DNA from: Serendipita indica DSM 11827
Lineage: Eukaryota > Basidiomycota > Agaricomycetes > Sebacinales > Serendipitaceae
DNA length: 64,000 bases
Assembly (NCBI GenBank): GCA_910890315.1
Contig: CAJVGD010000031.1
Coordinates: 42,209 to 106,208 of the forward strand
Reading direction: 5' to 3'
Numbering within the stretch: position 1 is the first letter of the stretch; every line of letters starts with the position of its first letter. Shown here in pieces: positions 1-12,306 of the stretch. A program made the position numbers and the translations under genes. The notes under the pieces were generated by a model. The model searched no databases, had not been told where the DNA came from, and saw nothing but the letters and a program-made list of their open reading frames with translations.

Positions 1-2260
1 AGAATAAATATATCGTCTTTCAATTCACACAAATGGCCGTTCGATTGCACGGATATCTTCAGAAGCTTGCTGGTCAACGGATCCCTCAAGAATACCAACA
101 GATAAAGCGTGAAGTCGAATGACACCTTCTCCAAAGAATCGTGTATAATCAAAAAAAAAAAGCCATTGTTGGTCTCCATACGTCCTTTCCGGCCGAGTCG
201 GATCAATGCGCCCAACGCCTGGTGTATTCGAGTTTGCTCATAGGTACGTATTCATTCAAAGGCTGGTTTATTGACGATTTGCTCATCGATTATAACCCTA
301 CGCCTTCAGTCCGAGCGACCGTTTGTGAAGCGGTTTTGCGCAAAGGGAATTCGCAACTTGGACACCTTTTTCGACTCTTATGTGGCAAATAAATGGTCGC
401 CAATCGTATTGCAGTGACCAGTCTGTCGAGCAGCAGTTGCGACTGGCTGCTGGAGTACTAGAGATCAGGAGCGCGAAAGGGTGACTGTCGCCACAGCAGA
501 CGTAGGCTGACCCCATCTTATACACTGATCTACCTCCTGAGATGATCGGTTTTGCATTTCGGAATCGTTTCCGAGGCGTCGTCGAGACGTTTCCGAGGCG
601 ACAACCGCATTCGCTCCAGTCAGATCCCAGGTTTTGTATACTCTTCCCTAAGACAGTTGGTACTCTTTCCACTCGGCGATTCCTCCACTGGTAGCTGATT
701 TGCTTCTACCGGAGCAGAACCAGAGAACACGGTGAGTGTCGACAAACCTTAATGACAGGTTCTCTCATCACAGTTGGACACCCGCAAATAGATCATCGAG
801 TTATGAAGAGATTCGCGCGAGATAGCAACCCCGAACCAATTCCATGCTCGCAGACTCAAACCACTTTTACGCGTGAAACAAGTTCTATCCCTGTCAGGTT
901 ACTTCACTAACACGCTTTAGGACACACTTTGGTCTTCTTGGTCAATGTCAAAGCGACGCTTGCTTCCAGAACGCTGAGCGGGGTCGCCACTCGAAGGCTG
1001 AGGTGCCATGTTGACCTTGATGTTTAGATGCATCCAGAGATCACGTATCTGGCCACCAATTCTACTATGGCGTGAACTCTTCCTCGCCTGCTTCCGTCCC
1101 CCGTCGTTCTGAGTGCAGCGCAGCCACGGGTGGTTTCAGACGGAGACTCAGGCCGAAGGCAAGTACTAGGCGTACGGAAATACTTGTCTACAACTGATTG
1201 GGGCGTATGCAAAATGATGGAGCTCCGGCCAGAGCTTGTCCAACCACTGAAATACAGCATAACGCCAGGGTTTCTGGAGCACGGGTGCGTATATGCGAGC
1301 CCTTCATGCCGATACTACTGAGAGCACCCAAACTATCCCGCTCTGCTGCGTCACCGGCTCGGTAAAGTCCACCATGGCTCATGCCAGCTGCAAAAGAGTT
1401 CGACAAATGTGACAGATTTCCTCTTCCGATGTTTGTTCATCGGTGCACGAACTTTACAAGCTCTAATCTACTATCATCGCTTATTCGGCCGAAGAGACAC
1501 CTGGATCCAGCAACAGCAACTCGCTACGACTCCGGGTCCAGCGAGGATGTGTTGCTATCGAGATGAAGGACGTTTTTCCCCTTCTTAAGAAGTATCTGTG
1601 ACGGCGTGGATGGATAATCCCAAAGGTGAGCTTAGGTCGATTTTTGTTGACCAGGTTTACTCATCTGTGAGGATGGTCTACTGCACGCAGTCTATCTGCG
1701 CCGCGATATGTCATGGATTGCGTTATGACCGCACGCCCGCTCCGTTCATCTTTCTACGACGGCGCGGATGGTTAAGAGCCGCCACCGTGGAGTTCCTGTT
1801 CTTCGTTAGTTACTCTTTGTGCATATCACCTAATCACTTGCAGTACACAAGCGCCTTCAGGTCCACAGGTGAAAGCAATCGTACTCTGAGCCAAAGGTAA
1901 GTTAGCAGCGCGAGTTGAGAGTGAATAAGACGTAGCGCATCTGCGCATATACGTCGAATTCATGAGAGACTGGTTTGGAAGAGCGGGTTGTCGATGAATT
2001 TGGGAGCGGGTGGGATGTTCTGGTGGCTAAGAATCACCTCAGGTCACGTAAAATGGGTATCATTGTGGAGCTTATCAGTGTTTAAAACATAAACGCACTT
2101 GAGAAACCGGAACCCGGTGGATACAGCGCGGTGATTCCTATACTTTACTCGGCTAACTTAGTGCCTCGGGCAACGGGTGGTTAACGAACTTCTCAAGGTT
2201 ACGTCCTTATCTACTGATGAACCCGGTGGAGGCCAACAACAAAAGGATACGCCAAACGCC

Positions 2261-2276
2261 ACCGGTATATACCGGT
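2261..2276. repeat. perfect 16-bp palindrome
   Basis: ACCGGTATATACCGGT equals its own reverse complement. It sits about 40 bp upstream of the TATA-like string cctataaac, with a second TATA-like string (tttatataagg) further on, so it could be a dimeric regulator site. No supported gene follows within 300 bp on the plus strand, so function is unknown. Confidence 0.5.
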
Positions 2277-2399
2277 GACCCATCAGGAGACCCCATCCCC
2301 CGCCAGGGTGAAGCCTATAAACATCCTATCATCATCACGGACTTTCAATATCTTTATATAAGGTAAAATCTCTCACCAGATATTCCCAGAATCACAGAC

Positions 2400-2856
2400 G
2401 AAGCTACCGTAGCATGGATGAGGCTCTTTGTGAATGGCATTACCTACAGTTGGAGAATAATACCAGTCATCCCAGAAAATAGGCATTCCTCTACGTTACA
2501 AGTATGAAATAAGCGACAAAATCCAATCTACGTCTTCAACTAGCCCCTGGTACGCTTGGTGACAATTGGCCCCTTCTAGAAAACGAGATGTGAGCACTTT
2601 GAGAGGGTAGATGCGCGGCCACCACCAGACGCTACCAATGAGAAGTCCATCAATGCCAGAGTTCTAGAAATATACGATGGGCAGTGAGTTGGCTGGATTC
2701 CATGCGGCTTCGAGGAGAATGTGTTGAATTAACGCAATAAACATTGAAGTTCGAGATGTCAGCCGCAAGGAAAGGGGCATCTGTCCAGGGATTGTCATTG
2801 GCGGAATAGAATGACAGAAATGAACCGTCAACAACATTTAAATAACGGCATCTAAA
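2400..2856 (-). pseudogene. possible decayed protein-coding patches
   Basis: On the minus strand three adjacent stretches read like real protein but are interrupted. The first (about 2856 to 2649) contains NDNPWTDAPFLAADISNFNV. The second (about 2657 to 2497) contains GIDGLLIGSVWWWPRIYPLK and ends at a TAA. The third follows in the same frame with GMPIFWDDWYYSPTVGNAIH. The composition (many W, Y, N, D with hydrophobic spacing) is unlike random frames nearby. I do not recognise the family. Stops and frame changes suggest a dead gene, but unrecognised introns or chance remain possible. Confidence 0.2.
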
Positions 2857-3843
2857 CTAATTTAGGGTATAAAGAGAAAGTATCTAGACTCTTTGAGTAA
2901 ATCTTGGGGCGTTCTTCTATTCAATCTCGGCCCACCTCTGTACCGTCTCCCTACGCGACGTTACGGTGCCTGGATAGAGTTTGCCAGCACTTAGTGATTG
3001 ACTTTCCAGAAAAGTTTTATCTGGTGAATCCGTCTATGTACATCGCTGTCTTGGCGTCTCAAAGGAGTATTCCGAGACCACATGACAACGATGCTCTCGC
3101 CCAGTCACCTCAGCTCTGCTTGTTAGGAGACCTTGCGAAACTGCCACTGACATGAGGCAACACCGTGCCGTCAACATTATGATAACTAACCACTCTCCTA
3201 GACGTTCCATGGAATTATTCCTGCTTCTTGTCACCTTTGCCCAAGTTACTCTGTGTAATTACTTTTGTTCGTGGACCCGAAACATTTATACCGTACTACC
3301 AAAGAAAACCAGTCTCATACTAGCTATTACATAGGGTCGGCCTTGGTCTCTAGTCTGAAGTGTAATATGGCGTTATCCAAAGAGATGAACCGCCTTATGG
3401 CTCGGGTTGATTGAAATTTGTTTGCTGGTATAGTGGCATATGCATGTCAACCTCCCTTTGGTTGTAATCTCCTGAGCGTATGCGGCCCCACCCAGTTACC
3501 ATAGATCACCAAATCGAACATACCTCATGCAGTACAATTGGTGGAGAAAACCGGCTTGTTCAGCCACTGGAGTCGAGTGCGATCGACCTCATTTATTCGG
3601 AACGGATCCACCAAGTCTCACTTGCCATGCCCTGCGACACACGCCTCTCTGATGTAATGCGACTGTACACCTTTCTCTTGGAACAATTCTATCTATAATG
3701 TGGTCTAGGATGGCATTCCCGCCACTCACTGTGAGTTGGGTGTGGTACAGTCGAGGCGGGGGTGCCGAAAATGTTATATCAGCAAATTATAAGCATGAAA
3801 ACCAGCGAGATAAGCCGGGCGCCTCGCAAAGATTGTGTGGAGA

Positions 3844-3850
3844 TATAAAG
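3844..3850 (+). promoter_or_regulatory. TATA box of the 3958 gene
   Basis: TATAAAG lies 108 bp upstream of the ATG at 3958 and is followed by a pyrimidine-rich stretch (cccttttcctctccct), a common arrangement for fungal core promoters. It supports the downstream small gene being real. Confidence 0.5.
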
Positions 3851-3957
3851 GTGCCCCTTTTCCTCTCCCTGGGACTGCTCAAGAGGATCCTTGCATCATC
3901 ATCCCCATCTCTGTCGCTTTTCACAAATAATACAGTCTAATTCAAGCATTCCGACCC

Positions 3958-4759
3958 ATGCCGTTGGACACGATCACTGAAACCCGACCAACATCGATTC
4001 TAAGCTCCCGAAAGAGCACTAGAGTGGTCACTAGTCGCCATGGTCGCACTCCTTTGCTGCCTAAACTACCTCCAGCCCCTCCTATCACTAGTCGACACAG
4101 TTTGGATTCGGTGATAGGAGCCGGACCACCTATTCTGGCCACAGATAATACGACACAGCTGAGGGTTTCGTCGTCGTCAACAATTCAAATTCAGAGGCGC
4201 ATGGACGACTGTACATGTGCAGAACGTCTGCCCTTCATCACCCAGCCTTGTTCTCACGATTTGGTAGAGGCTACACCAATCTGGAATGAGTCAAGGTTTG
4301 TGAAAGGTCGTGGTTACATGTGAGAATGTGCTTAAATTCGCAGTTTTCGGATTTTCAGCTCTTTTACGCCCATGCAGTGGTCGTCTCCAGAGTCATTGGC
4401 ATCATTGCCGACACAGGTGTACATTTATAACCAATCTCAGCTTCTCAAATCATTAAATACAGTGAACTCCACTGTCTATATCCCACCTACGACTGAGGGC
4501 GGGCACAGCCAGCCCATGATCATCCCAACGGCGGAGCTCAAGGAGCAAGAGGTGATGGAATGTGAGTTTCCAGATCCAAAACAATACTCTTTCGTTTGTC
4601 TACACAACTGATTATCCAAACAGACGTGGCGCCTGTGTGGGATGATACAGAGTACGTCCTTCACCTATCCCGGTGGTCAGTGCTAATTTCTTTCCCAGGA
4701 GAGTCTTTCAGGGCTTCTTGCGCTCCACATATCCGTTCTTTGATATGGAGTCGTGGTAA
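3958..4759 (+). CDS. orphan 209-residue protein, four exons
   Basis: I do not recognise the product. The exons 3958-4295, 4359-4561, 4624-4651 and 4699-4759 join in frame through GT-AG introns of 63, 62 and 47 nt to give 209 residues and a TAA stop. The N-terminal third is Ser/Thr/Arg/Pro-rich and probably disordered. The middle is polar (ESLASLPTQVYIYNQSQLL). The C-terminus is compact and aromatic (VFQGFLRSTYPFFDMESW). No signal peptide or membrane helix is evident. A TATA box 108 bp upstream and an acidic/aromatic C-terminus emerging only after correct splicing argue for a real gene. It stands alone in a gene-poor region. Function unknown; it could be a lineage-specific orphan. Confidence 0.55.
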
Positions 4760-7700
4760 ACGGCTTCGGTTTGATGATAACCTGTATCAAGCCAGACCAG
4801 TGAGGATAGTTACACTACAGTAAACTTTTGTTTCTCCGTTCAAGGTACATGCATACATGCCTTTGCTATGTCAATATTTCGAATCAACACCGTATGAATT
4901 TTTATGCATTAAAATTGTGCTGACTGCACGACATTTTCTTTATGGAATGTACATGGGTCGGGAGTCTCCTCGGCCACCCGCGCTTGATTTGGGAGTGGCC
5001 AATATGGCAGGAAAATGGACATATTACAAACATTTATACAGGAATTTTCTCTTGGAAATAATATAGTGAGGCCGTCTCGTCAAGTCCCGCGTCGAGCGGA
5101 CCACCATCACCGTTTGCGTATGGGGGCCCCTTGTTTATCTGTCATAGGATCATTTTACAAGCTCTTCATACGACCTTTGACCTTGATATGTTTCGATACT
5201 GTTGTCAAATTCGTCGTACGGTTATACTATCAGCAAAGAAAATGGAGAAGCCGGCTTGTAGCGCAACGCAGCTTGATCCTCTGATATCTCTCCTTAAACT
5301 CTTGAGTCGGCGGCTTCGAGACTTGGTGAGATGAAGGAAGACGCTGGCACTATTATGGATGGACAAGATACGCCTGAGTGGGTGAGGCTCGTTCGGGCCA
5401 GCCAGCTGCGTGACAAGCCGCTGTTGCGCAACCCGAACTCGGTCGATTCAGCATTAATCAGTGTTTATTGGACACCCTGAACTCATTCGTTTTTACTCAC
5501 CAGTGGATGTTCCGTGCTTTAACTCGATTCCTCCAGTTGGATCTTGGCGCGGATCAAGAACTTGATTCATTTCCGGGACTGAAACTGGAGTCCATGTAAC
5601 CTTATGATCAGTAAATAGAAGATTTAAGGACGGGCCACATGCACCATCTCGAGCAATCTAGGCAGGTCCATGCACGGAAGCGCGAGGGGACCCGCGCGCT
5701 CTGGAGAAATTCTGGGTTCAGGCCGATTCCTTTGAGAATACCATACTATTTTACATTAAAGACTCCGTTCATAGTCTCTGAATACCCAATACTTGACCAC
5801 TTTCACACTTTCCCCTCCGTATGACTCGCCTCTCCTTAGCGCTGATATCGTAATATTACTAAGGATTTGCTGATACAATACATTTATTGGCGAGTCATGC
5901 ATGACAGCATACCTCTCTGACGGCTGGTTTACGGCGCGCATGGTCGACAGGTCGAAGGCCAGCTCAGAACATTTGTCATTTTGCAAAGGATTTGAATTTG
6001 GTGGAGTCCCGTCGGCCACGGTCACGGGTAGGCAAAGGTTACTCTACAATAGCGCTCCATCTGCCCAGCGCTGATGAGTTTCGAAACTCCCTTTCGTCTG
6101 TACTTCTTTTTCCGCTTCGAATCAATCTGGCGGAATTCTCAGGAATGAAGGTGGAGAAGTGTCAGACTGGAGCCTACTGGGTAATCCGAGGATACGTTCC
6201 TACACTGAGCTCGAGGCTGACGCGCCTCTCCGTGGCGCCTGACAGCCCTGGTTGTATACGAATGCAGGGTCAGCTTATATGGCAAACCAGATAACCCATG
6301 AAGCATCAATGAGGCTATTTCCTTTCTGTGAACACGGATTCACAGGTAACCGAGCCGTTGATCACGGGAAAGAGTGACTCTGAGCCATATATCAACGCAT
6401 ATACCAGGTTAAAAGCCCATCTGTTCTACCCAAAGCAAGAGTTGCGTCCCCTCCAACTTCATACCTCACCATTCCCCTCGGCCATTGTCACCCAAGTACA
6501 CCCTCTGAATATATGAGCACAGGGAACAGGCAGACTAGAAGTACTGCAAAAAGTTCCCGTCAGTCAGCCACAAGCCATGCGGCCGTGAGCTCACCGTGCT
6601 CTTGTCATTGTCACGATGGTCATCACATGTCTGCAACTGGCTCTGTTCAATGTCATACGGTATCTACATCCGCATCTCGACCTGTAGAAGGCACGCAACG
6701 TGGGTGCCCACGTTCTCTTTCTTCGCGGAGTTCTCCGCGCGATAGCTTGATTTATTTACCAGCTTTCCAGATCAAGTGCCATGTTTCGACGGCTCAGGGT
6801 ACGTTATTCGTCCGTTTAGATTGGAATCTTGTTGAAAAATGAGCTGCTTCTTCCACGACGTTCTCTAGAGTTTACACTGGGACTACCAGTGTTGACGCTC
6901 TCAATACCCTTACCCTTACGAAGCCATACCGAGGCACTTGAAATGAACGCATAGAATAAATTACTTCCACGGATCCTATTTTATTACGGATATGTGTCAC
7001 GGCCGATAATACTTTATACCCTGTACGGTTTTGTCTACATAATTTGCCTCAATCTCTAAAAAAAAAAGACTGTTCACGCCGTCAAACTAGTGGAGTGGTG
7101 CGGCTGGTTGATTGGGGTGTCTCGTGCATAAGCGTCAGCGGCGCACGGTGTCCTCGGGAGCATCTCGAGCTCGTTCAACGGCCCAGTCTTCCAAGGCGAA
7201 GCATCTAACAGGCGGTCTCGAAACGTTGTACCCACGCACCGTGATGAAATCCAAAGAGAACCGAGAACATGCGTCAAGTCGGCGGGGTTACGGGGTAAGG
7301 ACTCGCGTATGCTCAGAATTATGACATGAGGCTTGACGGGCGTCTGCTGGTTAAAAGATCCACCGCGAGTCGGGCGGTTTCAAGGATCCCGAAGAGGTAA
7401 TTTCAGGCATTGGTGACCGTTTTGGGAGGTTCAAAGGCTTCCGGGCGATGGATTCGGGACGCCGTCATCATCGTAAATAATTAAAATTGCACCAAACCTA
7501 TCTCTGTGCCGCCCACGGGTCATAAATGAAGGTACCGCGTACCCCAGTATTACACCGTTCTGTTGTGATATTTGCTCGTCCCTAAGCCTCGACTAAGTCA
7601 CGCGGACATCATAAGAGATAGATGTGACGTGGGATGAAACTTTGTGTGTATCCTTTTCTCGGCGCTCGTTATGCAGACTCCCTGGACAATATGTCATGCT

Positions 7701-9179
7701 GACTCGCACTCCAATCACGCGTCGACAGGCGTCCGGAAGGGCAATCCGAGCCTGCTAACGATATAATCCCCATCAAATTGAAATTGTTTAATACGCTCTT
7801 ACGCCTCTATAGCTTGACCAGAGTCATTGTTCGGCGGCATAGAGGACATCAAGCCACATCGAATGTCATGAGGATCCACCGAAAATGCAGTGAAACGCTG
7901 TAGAGTGAAGATGAACGACACAACCAACACAACCCAAGCGATCCATCGGTACGAGCATTGTATTCACATACTCAGATGTCCGAAACAAGTCAGAGTATCC
8001 GTCGAGACGAGCAAGCCAGCTGAAGCCTTTGGGTAGCATTGACTGGAGACGATAAAACGTCCGGCGACGCGCCCCTAGACGACGGTCCGTGCAATGGAAT
8101 CCCGACTGGAGTCATGCCAGTGACATCCCAGTAGGTGCTCTGATATCTATAACACGTTTATGCCAGAGAATAGGAAATTGTGAGCAATTTGGATGGTGGT
8201 TGAGACCTGCGAGGCCGTGCGTTGAAGCGAATAGGATTCAACGCGACGTGCCTGTCAAAGGAGATTCAGAATTGCGAGATTCTTGCGGCCGACGGTATCT
8301 CGACGACGAGGTGCATCAACAGCGTCGTGGTCGAGAGAAACAGGAGTACACCTGACTCGCAAGAGGGTGCCTTGACTCTACAATGGTGAGATAGACTCTA
8401 CACTTTCAAGTACGCCGAGCTGCGACTAATAATTAGGCGGAAAACCTCGCGACAGAGTGAATATCTTCGTTTGGGACATAATATACTACGTCGTTCAAGT
8501 ATCCATCGACTCTCCGAAATTCCTCTACATAGCTCTAGCCGGTTATGTCATAGCCGGATGCTTTAATGGTGTCTGATGGCAGCCCGCGCATCAAAAATCC
8601 TAGTTCTCTGAATTGAATCGAGCGGGGTCGAATTTTATGACGCAGGAAGCCGTCGTACGCGTGGGTATCCTCGGTCGAACTCTGTTGGGGCCCATGTGAA
8701 CCACAATCCGATGGGTCTTATGATCGTCCTCGGAAGCATGCGACGCTCAAAGAAGGTCGGGATTGCATCCGCAACTCCTATTCTCTCAAACGCGCTAGAC
8801 AAGGTGGAGGGTAGAACATCATATAGAGCGACTGGGCAATATCTTGGTACGAACAATGCGTATAGGTCGAAGTAATGATACAGGCCGCCTGCAATGCGCC
8901 GCCAAAGGACCGTGTGGCCGCGGACCGAGTGAGACAGGACAAGACCTTGGACCCGACTATTGATCCGATTCGACTCGGGACCTCCTCTTTATAACCCTCG
9001 CACCTCGCACGACACTCCCCTCGCACATCGCGTCGTCGCAGGGACCCAATTCGGGCTCGTCGTCGTCGAGTGCTCTCAAAGCTCACTCCGCTCGCTATCA
9101 TCACCATCCTTTTCGTTATCACACTCTCTCTTGGCCTATCCGTCTCACGACACTGCTTTCCGCTCGTTTGACCATAGCC
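4760..9179. other. 4.4-kb stretch without a supported gene
   Basis: Only short frames on both strands. At 5131-5600 the plus strand carries protein-like pieces (PLISLLKLLSRRLRDL, then a frame from the ATG at 5332 with DTPEWVRLVRASQLRDKPLL, then MFRALTRFLQLDLGADQELD ending in TAA near 5600) that might be exons of a small or broken gene, but I could not build one consistent model. The last 200 bp before 9180 are the beta-glucosidase promoter. The rest shows nothing I can support. Confidence 0.4.
8988..8994 (+). promoter_or_regulatory. TATA box of the GH3 gene
   Basis: TTTATAA lies 186 bp upstream of the start at 9180, followed by C/T-rich leader sequence (ctcgcacgacactcccctcg). The distance suits a fungal leader of roughly 150 nt. 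Confidence 0.5.
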
Positions 9180-12036
9180 ATGAAGCTTGACCTCGCGCTG
9201 CTCGCCTCTGGCTCTGCGTTTATTGGAGGAACTTGGGCTGCTATCACACCACGTACGTTGTCTGTTCCCAGCTTCGCGCCCAACCCGTCAGCGTGCGACG
9301 CCAGACTGTGCAGGGTCAGACGCCGCGCTGCCCGACACACTCTCTCGCCGGCTCCGGTCCTCGTATCCCACACCTTGCACTGAAACATTCACTTTCATAC
9401 CAATCAACCTACTAACCACGTATTTCGACACTTCGCAACAGGCTCATGGACCGAATCCTATACACTCGCAAATGCCACTGTATCCCAAATGACACTCGAT
9501 GAGAAAATCGGTGTTGTGACGGGTGTCGGAACATTCAATTCACGTTGTGCAGGGAGCACGACGCCGGTGGCGCGCTTGGGCATTCCTAGCTTTTGCCTCA
9601 ACGACGGTCCAGCGGGGATTCGGCAGACGAAATTCACCACTGGGTTTCCTACGGGTATCAATGCTGCTGCTACATTTTCTAGGCGGCTCATGACGGCGCG
9701 TGGTGTTGCGCTCGGCGAAGAGTTTCGTGGCAAGGGTATCCAGTACGTCGCTTTATTCGTCTCCTGATCCGATATTTACCTCTACTCCAGCGTGTACCTC
9801 GGTCCTGCTCTGGACATTTCGCGCAATCCCAAGGGTGGTAGAAATTGGGAGAGGTACGTCGGACTCGACGACTTGTCCATTCATTGAAAATCTCTCGTAG
9901 CTTTGGTCCCGACCCATACTTGACAGGCGAAGCCACGTATGCGACCATTCAAGGCGTCCAATCCGTCGGCGTCCAAGCCTGCGCGAAACATTTCCTCGCC
10001 AACAACCAAGAACACTGGCGATACGGTCTCTCCGCGGACATTGACGATCGCACGACGCACGAGTTATACCTGTACGGGTACTACAAAGCCGTCGAGGTGA
10101 GCCACGACAAAAGGGCAGCGCAACTTTGATTGACGTCGTCGATTCTAGGCGGATGTATCGTCGCTCATGTGCGCGTACAACCGGATTAACCAAACCTCTG
10201 CATGCCACAATGCCGCTCTCCTCGGTCCAAACGGCTACGCCCGCGCGTCTCCCAATGCCAATGGTATTGGATTCCAAGGATATGTCGTCAGTGATTGGGG
10301 AGCGACGCATGACTCGGCGGCGGATAACGCAAATGCTGGGCTAGACATGGAGTACGTCTTCTTTCCGTGCGAGTAGATTGGGTGATTGATGAGCGCGTAG
10401 ACAACCGGGAGATTACATCGTCATTGGCGGTGGCGTATACCGTGGTCTGAAATCAGCCGTCAACAGCGGTGCAGTGACAGTTGGCGTACGTACCTTTTGG
10501 GAGTAGACAACGTCACCGTTTGACAATCTCGTCTAGCGCCTCAATGAAATGGTCATCCGCGTCCTCGCTCCCTTTTACCGTCTCCGACAAGATGCTCCGG
10601 ATTTCCCACCGACAAACTTTGATATACAACACACCGACGGCTCGGGCTCACTCAACCAAAACGTCAACGTCCGCTCTGACGCACACACGGCGCTCGCGCG
10701 TGAGATTGCGGCTGCCAGTGCCGTCTTGTTGAAGAATAGCGTCGTCAATGGTGGGTTGGGTAATACAGGCGGCAAAGGGTTGCCTATCAAGAATGGATGG
10801 AAGGCGAATGTGGCGGTTGTCGGGCAGGATGCAAAGATGCCAAAGGATGGATGTTACTTGAACGAGTGCAACGAGGGTGTCATGGTCGTCGGGTGCGTAT
10901 TCTCGTCGCTCTAGATGCGGATGCTGACGATAGTAGATGGGGATCCGGCTCGTATGCGCTCACATACGTCGTCCCGCCCATCGACTCGATCACTACAAAG
11001 ATTACTGGATCTGGTGGAACTGTCACCTCGAGTCTGTCCAACGACATCAACGCAGGTGTAAACGCCGCGCGAGGTAAAGACGCTGCGTTTGTGTTTGTCA
11101 ACGCCATGTCGGGCGAACTCGGGTTCTATGACAATGTCGTTGGCAACATGGGTGACAGAAACGATTTGGATCTGTGGTGGAAGGGCGGGAGTCTTGTCGA
11201 GGCTGTCGCGGCGGTGAATCAGAATACGATTGTGGTCGTGCATTCGGTTGGACCTGTTTCGCTTTCTTGGGCGAATCATCCGAATGTTACGGCTATCATT
11301 TATGCGGGTGCACCTGGAGAACAGGCTGGACCGTCGCTGGTTGATGTGATGTGGGGAGCGGTCAATCCTAGTGGACGGTTGCCGTTTAGCATGGACGACG
11401 TAAGTTTTCTTCGAGACTGTTGTGCTCCTCTGACTTTCGCAGAACGAGAGTTCGTATCCTGGTCCAATTGTGTACAACAGCCTGGGTTTCCCGACGGTGA
11501 GCATCATTCGAGGCAAATGGAGAGACTCTGACCATTGTAGATCGAATACACCGAGAAACTCCTGGTCGACTACGATATATGGACTCCAAGGGCATCAACC
11601 CTCGCTATCCCTTTGGATTCGGACTGTCGTACACGACGTTTGCCTATTCGTCGCTGAGCATCACGGCCTCGACCCCGTCGTCGCTGACCTCGACCGCGTA
11701 TACGATTACATTCGACGTCAAGAATACTGGATCTGTTGTTGGAACAGAGATTCCGCAGCTGTATCTGGGGTATCCGAGTGGAAGTGGGGAACCGCCCATG
11801 GTCCTGCGTGGATTCGACGAGGTCAAGGATTTGGGAGTCGGACAGAGCAAGACTGTGACCGTGTCGTTGACGCTTCGAGAGATTAGGTGTGTATTCTCTC
11901 CTTAGATTGCTCTGTTGTTGATAAAATGCATAGTATTTGGGATGTTGTACAGCAAAAGTGGACGAGGCCTGCTGGGACATTTACGGTGTCTGTTGGAGCG
12001 TCCATCAAGGATATTCGACTCACTGGAACGTTCTAA
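9180..12036 (+). CDS. secreted GH3 beta-glucosidase
   Basis: Glycoside hydrolase family 3 enzyme, expected to release glucose from the non-reducing end of cello-oligosaccharides or other beta-glucosides outside the cell. Residues 1-20 form a signal peptide (MKLDLALLASGSAFIGGTWA); an ATG at 9168 in the same frame would add four residues. A 189-nt intron (9253-9441) follows, then about seven shorter ones. The N-terminal barrel contains PSFCLNDGPAGIRQ, NNQEHWRYGL and the nucleophile motif GYVVSDWGATHD (Asp near residue 265). The second domain carries NAMSGELGFYDN followed by GDRNDLDLW, which holds the Glu expected as acid/base. The C-terminus has PFGFGLSYTTF and an Fn3-like domain ending KDIRLTGTF-TAA. 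Length (about 750-800 residues) is normal and I see no break. Substrate preference cannot be read from sequence. Confidence 0.9.
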
Positions 12037-12306
12037 ACTGGAGTGTTGTGTATATAAAGAACAAAGGAAATGTCAGAACTGTCGCATTCACACGTTTGCG
12101 GCGATTACCAAACGCCGTAAGCCTGGACGCTCCTTGTTTATGACGAGCGCCAAGGGACAATAGAAAAGAAGGGCAATGAGGTAGTCGGGTCATGTGCAAT
12201 CCCACAACACCCAAAGGTTGGATCCGACCACGACAGGCGACGACGACGACTGCTCGAAAAATCATCCAGTTGTAATAATCTAGAGTACAGTAGAAACACA
12301 ACAGAC

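Larger units (their letters stand above)
1..3957. other. gene-poor, probably decayed left region
   Basis: No convincing intact gene is visible. Open frames are short, lie on both strands and do not join through good splice sites into a recognisable protein. Protein-like patches occur on the minus strand at about 2400-2856 (listed separately). The left edge (1-122) reads as a short C-terminus-like frame ending in TGA at 120-122, but it overlaps a helicase-like reading on the other strand, so neither is called. A perfect 16-bp palindrome lies at 2261-2276. The overall look is intergenic or eroded DNA rather than coding sequence. Confidence 0.5.

Noticed and set aside
1-122. Plus-strand C-terminus-like frame ending AGQRIPQEYQQIKREVE-stop at the left edge
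   Set aside because: Only about 40 codons, no acceptor site and no recognisable family; it may be the last exon of a gene to the left but cannot be supported.
1-320. Minus-strand reading with EQTRIHQALGALIRLGRKGR, faintly like motif VI of SNF2 helicases
   Set aside because: The match is short, the surrounding frame is broken and no other helicase motif is present.
6328-6842. Two plus-strand frames (one with Cys/His-rich SPCSCHCHDGHH)
   Set aside because: No splice join, promoter or zinc-binding spacing that recurs; probably chance.
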